From contig NZ_PVTJ01000005.1 in assembly GCF_003002955.1 (NCBI RefSeq), positions 248,001-312,000 on the forward strand: a DNA stretch of 64,000 nucleotides, given 5' to 3'. The position numbers were made by a program, and so were the translations under genes. Numbering within the stretch: position 1 is the first letter of the stretch; each line of letters begins with the position of its first letter. Positions 59,496-64,000 of this stretch are shown here, piece after piece. The notes below the pieces were generated by a model, which was not told the DNA's origin, did not search any database, and worked only from the letters and a program-made list of their open reading frames with translations. Origin of the DNA: Glycomyces artemisiae. GTDB lineage: Bacteria; Actinomycetota; Actinomycetes; Mycobacteriales; Micromonosporaceae.

Positions 59496-59525
59496 ACGGG
59501 CCCGGCCGCGAGGCCGGGCCCGTTC
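59496..59525. terminator. Bidirectional terminator after iolG
   Basis: A perfect 12-bp stem (ACGGGCCCGGCC with its complement) around a GCGA loop, between the convergent iolG and binding-protein genes. Confidence 0.82.
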
Positions 59526-59529
59526 CCGC

Positions 59530-60801
59530 TCACCCGGTCGGGATGCCGCCGTTCACCAGCGGCACCGGGTCCGCCTCGACCTCGCTGACCTGCCCAACCT
59601 CCACCTGGTAGGTCGTGCCGTTGTAGTCCTGCACGCCGTCCTCGACGGTCATGATCCCCACGGTGCCGTACCCGCCGTGGTTCGCGGCGCTGAACGCCAG
59701 CGGCACGATCCCGTTGCCCAGCACCGCGCCCGACTCGACCGCCGCGATCAGCGACTCGCGGGTCGGGTCGTCCCCGGCCTTCGCGAGCGCTTCTGCGAAC
59801 AGGTACCCGACGCTCATGCCGAGGACCGTGTTCGCCGTGAACGGCGCGCCGCCGTTGTACTCCTCGTTGATCTGCCGGAACAGCGCCGTCCACTCGCTGC
59901 CGGACCCGAACGGCAGGAAGTTCACGCACACCATGCCCTCCAGCAGCTGCGCGGCGGCCTCCTCGCCGAGGTGCCCCACCAGCGTCGGGTAGTCGGCGCC
60001 CGAGGACGACACGTACCACTGCGGGAACCAGTCCATCTGCGCGGCCGTGCCGACCGCGAGGGCCGTGTACCCGTTGATCGTGGCGAGGATGTTCACCTCG
60101 CATCCGGCGCCCTTGAGGGTCCCGATCTGGTCGGTCAGGTCCTGCGAGGCCGTCGTGTACGTCTGGATCTCGGTGATCTCGTTGCTGCCCATGACCGCCT
60201 CGACGCCTTCGAGGAGGCCCTCGCCGTAGTCGTCGTTCTGGCCCAGGACGCACACCGTCGCGCCCGGCTCCTGCTCGACCGCGTACCGCGCGAGCGCCGC
60301 GCCCTCTGTCGTGTACTCCGCGTTGTACCCGAACGCGTTGGGGTACAACGCCGGCTGGTTCCACATCCGGGAGCCCGACGCGATGAACAGGTCCGGCACG
60401 CCCTCCTCGGCGAGGTAGTCCAGGACCACCGAGTGCGTCGGGGTGCCCAGGCCGTTGACGACCGCGAGCACGTCGTCGCGCTCGACCAGCTCGGTCACCA
60501 CCTCGTTGGTCCGCTGCGGCTCGTACGCGTCGTCCTTCACCAGGTACTCGATGGTCCGGCCGTTCACGCCGCCCTGGTCGTTGACGTACGCGAAGTACGC
60601 CGAGGTCGCCGCGGACACCGCCGAGTACCCGGCCGCCGCCGGGCCCGACAGCGGCTGGTGCGTCCCGATGGTCACCGTCGTGTCCGTGACGCCGGGGGTC
60701 GCCTCCGGCTCCTCCTCCTGGCCCGTGCAGGCCGTCAAGCCGAGGGCCGCCGCGACCGCCAGGGCCGCCGCAGTCCTCGACGTCTTCGCGGGGGTCCGCA
60801 T
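59530..60801 (-). CDS. Branched-chain amino acid ABC transporter-type binding lipoprotein
   Basis: A 423-residue solute-binding protein of the LivJ/Peripla_BP_6 type. The signal peptide ends in a lipobox LTAC (Cys near residue 25), so it is anchored to the outer face of the membrane. VTIGTHQPLSGPAAAGYSA and VCVLGQNDDYGEG are characteristic. I chose the ATG at 60801, with GAGGTG upstream; a GTG at 60810 overlaps that site. No permease or ATPase gene is nearby. The ligand is unknown; amino acids, amides and other small molecules are possible. Confidence 0.9.
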   Translation of the reverse strand: MRTPAKTSRTAAALAVAAALGLTACTGQEEEPEATPGVTDTTVTIGTHQPLSGPAAAGYSAVSAATSAYFAYVNDQGGVNGRTIEYLVKDDAYEPQRTNEVVTELVERDDVLAVVNGLGTPTHSVVLDYLAEEGVPDLFIASGSRMWNQPALYPNAFGYNAEYTTEGAALARYAVEQEPGATVCVLGQNDDYGEGLLEGVEAVMGSNEITEIQTYTTASQDLTDQIGTLKGAGCEVNILATINGYTALAVGTAAQMDWFPQWYVSSSGADYPTLVGHLGEEAAAQLLEGMVCVNFLPFGSGSEWTALFRQINEEYNGGAPFTANTVLGMSVGYLFAEALAKAGDDPTRESLIAAVESGAVLGNGIVPLAFSAANHGGYGTVGIMTVEDGVQDYNGTTYQVEVGQVSEVEADPVPLVNGGIPTG

Positions 60802-61021
60802 GTCGATCACCTCTTCGTGGTCGTGCGGGCGCCGCGATGGGGGAACAGCGATGGGGACGGCGGCCCGTACCCAGGGATACTAGGCGGTAACTTGCGTTCC
60901 CGCAGCCCCCGAAACCGCGCCGACCGGCCAGAACGGCCTCACCCTTCCGGTCGGATCCCGTGCGCGGGAATGCGAATGCGGCTCGCGAAACGGTCATAGA
61001 CTCGATTAGGGGGTGACCATC

Positions 61022-61375
61022 ATGAACCATCTGACGGTCAAGAATTTCGGGAAGCCCGACGAGCACGTCGACCTCAGCGGCCACGGCCACCGCGACATGG
61101 TCATGCTCGACGGCATGCCGATCGAACTCGCCGAGTTCGAGCGCGGCTGGCGCTGGTCCACCGACGTCAAGCCGATGGCCGGGACCGACACCTGCCAGGT
61201 CCACCATCTCGGCTACTGCCTCGAAGGGCACCTGCGCGTCCACATGGACGACGGCACCGACCAGGACATCCACGCGGGCGACGCGTTCGAGATCCCGGCC
61301 GGGCACGACGCCGAGGTCGTCGGCGGCGGCAAGGTCGTCCTGCTCGACTTCGGCAAGGCCTTCGACAACCGCTGA
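61022..61375 (+). CDS. Small cupin-domain protein
   Basis: A 117-residue single-domain cupin. Metal-ligand positions fall in VHHLGYCLEGHLRVHM and AGDAFEIPAGHDAEVVG. Substrate and reaction are not deducible. I chose the ATG at 61022, 8 bp after AGGGGG; a GTG at 61013 overlaps that site. A -10-like TAGACT at 60997 lies upstream. It stands alone, divergent from the binding protein across 220 bp that otherwise shows nothing clear. Confidence 0.82.
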   Translation: MNHLTVKNFGKPDEHVDLSGHGHRDMVMLDGMPIELAEFERGWRWSTDVKPMAGTDTCQVHHLGYCLEGHLRVHMDDGTDQDIHAGDAFEIPAGHDAEVVGGGKVVLLDFGKAFDNR

Positions 61376-61387
61376 CCGCGCGGCACC

Positions 61388-61414
61388 GGGCCGCCTCCGC
61401 GACGGGGGCGGCCC
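61388..61414 (+). terminator. Possible terminator after the cupin gene
   Basis: An 8-bp stem (GGGCCGCC/GGCGGCCC) with a loop of about 11 bases lies 12 bp after the cupin stop. The stem is short and no T-run is present. Confidence 0.4.
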
Positions 61415-61489
61415 CGCGCGCGTCCGGACCCTGGGACGCGATTCCCACCAGGGGCGGGGTCACACTGGCACAGGTGGCAGACTTGACGC

Positions 61490-62668
61490 GTGTTGCGATG
61501 GATGACAGCTGGAGAGTCCCACGGCCCCGAACTCGTGGTCACGATCGACGGCCTGCCCGCCGGTATCGAACTGACCAGTGAGGCGGTCGCCGCCGAACTG
61601 GCCCGCCGCCGCCTCGGCTACGGCCGCGGCGCCCGCATGAAGTTCGAGGCCGACGTCGTCAACTTCATCGGCGGCCTCCGCCACGGCCGCACCCTCGGCT
61701 CGCCCGTCGCCATCCGCGTCGGCAACTCCGAGTGGCCCAAGTGGGAGACCGTCATGGCCCCCGACCCCGTCGACCCCGCCGAACTCGACGGCGTCGCCCG
61801 CAACGCCCCCCTCACCCGGCCCCGGCCCGGCCACGCCGACCTCGCCGGCATGCAGAAGTACGACCACGTCGACGCCCGCCCGATCCTGGAGCGCGCCTCC
61901 GCCCGCGAGACCGCCGCCCGCGTCGCCGGCGGCACCGCCGCCAAGGCCTTCCTCAAGCAGGCCTTCGGCATCGACATCGTCTCCCACGTCAAGGCCCTCG
62001 GCCCCGTCCGCGCCAAGGACGGCCTCGTGCCCACCCCCGCCGACTTCGAGGCCGTCGACGCCGACCCGCTGCGCTGCATGGACCCCGAGGCGTCCGCCCG
62101 CATGGTCGCCGAGGTCGACGCCGCCAAGAAGGACGCCGACACCCTCGGCGGCGTCGTCGAGGTCCTCGCCTACGGCCTCCCGCCCGGGCTCGGCTCCCAC
62201 GTCCAGTGGGACCGCAAGCTCGACGCGCGCCTCGCCACCGCCCTCATGTCGATCCAGTCCGTCAAGGCCGTCGAGATCGGCGACGGCCTCATGCAGGCCG
62301 CCGTCCGCGGCTCCTCCGCCCACGACGAGATCGTCCCCGGACCCGACGGCGTCGAGCGCCTCACCGACCGCGCCGGGGGCCTCGAAGGCGGCATCACCAC
62401 CGGCCAGCCGCTCCGCGTCTCCGCGATGCTCAAGCCCATCTCGTCCCTGACGCGGCCCCTGCGCACCATCGACACGGAGACCGGTCAGGCCGCCGAGGCC
62501 ATCAACCAGCGCTCCGACGTCTGCGCGGTCCCCGCCGGGGCCGTCGTCGCCGAGCACATGGTCGCCTACGTCCTCGCCGAGGCCGCGCTGGAGAAGTTCG
62601 GCGGCGACTCCGTCGGCGAATCCCGCCGCAACTACGAGAACTACCTTCAGCACCTGCGGGTGAAGTAG
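61490..62668 (+). CDS. aroC: Chorismate synthase
   Basis: A 392-residue FMN-dependent lyase making chorismate from EPSP, the last shikimate-pathway step. [10 protein letters not shown] at the start, [12 protein letters not shown], the [11 protein letters not shown] active-site helix and [13 protein letters not shown] are its signatures. The GTG at 61490 lies six bases after CAGACT (61478-61483), so the mRNA is probably leaderless. It precedes aroKB by 73 bp. Confidence 0.96.
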   Translation: MLRWMTAGESHGPELVVTIDGLPAGIELTSEAVAAELARRRLGYGRGARMKFEADVVNFIGGLRHGRTLGSPVAIRVGNSEWPKWETVMAPDPVDPAELDGVARNAPLTRPRPGHADLAGMQKYDHVDARPILERASARETAARVAGGTAAKAFLKQAFGIDIVSHVKALGPVRAKDGLVPTPADFEAVDADPLRCMDPEASARMVAEVDAAKKDADTLGGVVEVLAYGLPPGLGSHVQWDRKLDARLATALMSIQSVKAVEIGDGLMQAAVRGSSAHDEIVPGPDGVERLTDRAGGLEGGITTGQPLRVSAMLKPISSLTRPLRTIDTETGQAAEAINQRSDVCAVPAGAVVAEHMVAYVLAEAALEKFGGDSVGESRRNYENYLQHLRVK

Positions 62669-62741
62669 CGATGGGCCCGCACCCGTCGCCCCGCCGAGCC
62701 GGCTCGCTGCGCTCGCCTTCCCCAAAACGGAGTAAACGCTG

Positions 62742-64000
62742 ATGAGTCTCGTAGTGATCGTCGGGCCGCCCGGGTCCGGCAAGACCACCGTCGGCCGCGC
62801 GCTGGCCGAGGCGCTCGGCGCGGACTTCCGCGACGCCGACGCCGACATCGTCGCCACCGCCGGGAAGCCGATCGCGGACATCTTCGTCGACGACGGCGAG
62901 GAGCACTTCCGCGCGCTCGAACGCGAAGCGGTCCGCCGGGCCGTGGCCGAGCACGACGGGGTCCTGGCCCTCGGCGGCGGCGCCGTCCTCGCCGAGTCCA
63001 CCCGCAAGCTCCTCGCCGACGTGCCGGTCGTCCACCTCCGCGTGGACCTCGCCGAAGCCGTGCGCCGCAACGAGATCGACAAGGGCCGACCGCTGCTCGC
63101 CGTCAACCCGCGGGCCACGCTGCGCCGCCTCCTGGAGGAGCGGCTGCCGCTCTACCGCGAGGTCGCCGACATCGAGGTCGACACCACCGGAAGGGACGTG
63201 GCCGACCTGACCGCCGAGATCGCCGCGAAGCTCGCCGTCCGCACCGTCGTCGTGGGCGACGCCGAGACCCCCTACCCGGTCCTCATCGGCCGCGGCATGG
63301 TCGACCGGCTCCCCGAGTTCCTCGGAAAGGCCGCGCGCGTCGCCGTGCTCCACACCGAGAGCACCGCTCTGCTCGCGGAGCGGGTGGGCGCCCTGCTGCC
63401 CGACGGCGTGGAGGCCACGCTCATGGAGCTGCCCGACGCCGAGGACGGCAAGACCGTCGCCGTCGCCGAGCAGTGCTGGGACGCGCTCGGCGCCGAGGGC
63501 TTCACCCGCACCGACCTCGTCGTCGGCGTCGGCGGGGGCGCGGTCACCGACCTCGCCGGGTTCGTCGCCGCCTGCTGGCTCCGCGGCGTCGCCGTCGTCC
63601 ACGTCCCGACCTCGCTGCTCGGCGCGGTCGACGCGGCCGTCGGCGGCAAGACCGGCGTCAACACCGCCGCCGGGAAGAACCTCGTCGGCGCCTTCCACCC
63701 GCCGCGCGCCGTCCTCGTGGACCTCGACAACTTCGCGACCCTCCCGCGCCGCGACCTCGCCGCGGGCCTCGCCGAGGTCGTCAAGGCCGGGTTCATCGCC
63801 GACCCGGTCATCCTCGACCTCGTCGAACGCGACCCCGAGGCCGCGCTCGACGCCGCGAACCCGGTGGTCGCCGAACTCGTCGAGCGCGCCATCGCCGTCA
63901 AGGCCGAAGTGGTCGCCTCCGACCTCAAGGAGGGCGGCCTGCGCGCGATCCTCAACTACGGCCACACCTTCGCGCACGCCATCGAGAAGCTGGAAAAGTA
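62742..64000 (+). CDS. aroKB: Fused shikimate kinase / 3-dehydroquinate synthase, 3' end outside the window
   Basis: One open frame of at least 419 residues. Residues 1 to about 165 are shikimate kinase: P-loop GPPGSGKT at 8-15, [16 protein letters not shown] near 80 and KGRPLL. Without any stop, it continues from about residue 168 into 3-dehydroquinate synthase: [45 protein letters not shown] and the zinc histidine motif [11 protein letters not shown]. Roughly the last 100 residues are cut by the window edge. The two enzymes act at steps 5 and 2 of the shikimate pathway. The ATG at 62742 is 73 bp after aroC. I translated the junction base by base and saw no frameshift. Confidence 0.93.
   Translation, partial: MSLVVIVGPPGSGKTTVGRALAEALGADFRDADADIVATAGKPIADIFVDDGEEHFRALEREAVRRAVAEHDGVLALGGGAVLAESTRKLLADVPVVHLRVDLAEAVRRNEIDKGRPLLAVNPRATLRRLLEERLPLYREVADIEVDTTGRDVADLTAEIAAKLAVRTVVVGDAETPYPVLIGRGMVDRLPEFLGKAARVAVLHTESTALLAERVGALLPDGVEATLMELPDAEDGKTVAVAEQCWDALGAEGFTRTDLVVGVGGGAVTDLAGFVAACWLRGVAVVHVPTSLLGAVDAAVGGKTGVNTAAGKNLVGAFHPPRAVLVDLDNFATLPRRDLAAGLAEVVKAGFIADPVILDLVERDPEAALDAANPVVAELVERAIAVKAEVVASDLKEGGLRAILNYGHTFAHAIEKLEK

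Overview
This is a contiguous stretch of a very GC-rich chromosome with strong G/C bias at third codon positions and genes packed with ATGA/GTGA overlaps. The gene content points to a filamentous or coryneform-type actinomycete: SufR-led suf operon with a Rieske ferredoxin, MurT/GatD peptidoglycan amidation, an actinobacterial VLRF1 release-type protein, a PAC2 protein and several promoters that look leaderless. I would guess a Glycomyces/Micromonosporales-like organism, but the genus cannot be fixed from the sequence alone. I saw no rRNA, tRNA, CRISPR array, insertion sequence or prophage.

Layout. 1-9369: a tightly coupled five-gene cluster (DUF4132 protein, MoxR AAA+ ATPase, DUF5682 protein, CoxE-like VWA protein, SWIM zinc-finger protein) that matches the gene set of the uncharacterised E. 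coli yehI-yehL-yehM-yehP-yehQ region. This is the best candidate for an undescribed system. 9486-12901: malic enzyme and a membrane-anchored NACHT NTPase. 12839-16059 (minus): a phospholipase D-like enzyme coupled to a PAP2 phosphatase, and an ADP-ribosylglycohydrolase. 16157-16820 (minus): a VapBC toxin-antitoxin pair. 16910-25331: heme A synthase, divergent from the sufR-B-D-Rieske-C-S-U-T operon with a DtxR/IdeR-like iron box between them, then an acVLRF1 gene overlapping sufT. 25365-27604: CPBP membrane protease, an SDR with a palindromic operator, and a Phd/VapC pair. 27653-31874 (minus): NADP-binding oxidoreductase, DHA2 drug exporter and GH42 beta-galactosidase.

31995-39721 holds cell-wall genes: gatD and murT run leftward, and mraZ-rsmH-ftsL-ftsI run rightward from a MraZ box of four 10-bp repeats. 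The division cluster does not continue into murE; a PAC2 gene follows ftsI. 39820-47420 carries typA, a secreted SH3b-glucosaminidase, uvrA, an orphan prepilin peptidase and a small secreted Cys-pair repeat protein.

47549-59465 is devoted to carbon use. It has a secreted GH9 cellulase with a CebR-like operator on its start point, a LacI regulator, and a divergent seven-gene myo-inositol catabolic operon (iolC, aldolase, iolB, iolD, mmsA, iolE, iolG) preceded by two abutting LacI-type operators. The window closes with an orphan branched-chain-amino-acid-type binding lipoprotein, a small cupin, and shikimate genes aroC and a fused aroK-aroB that runs off the end.
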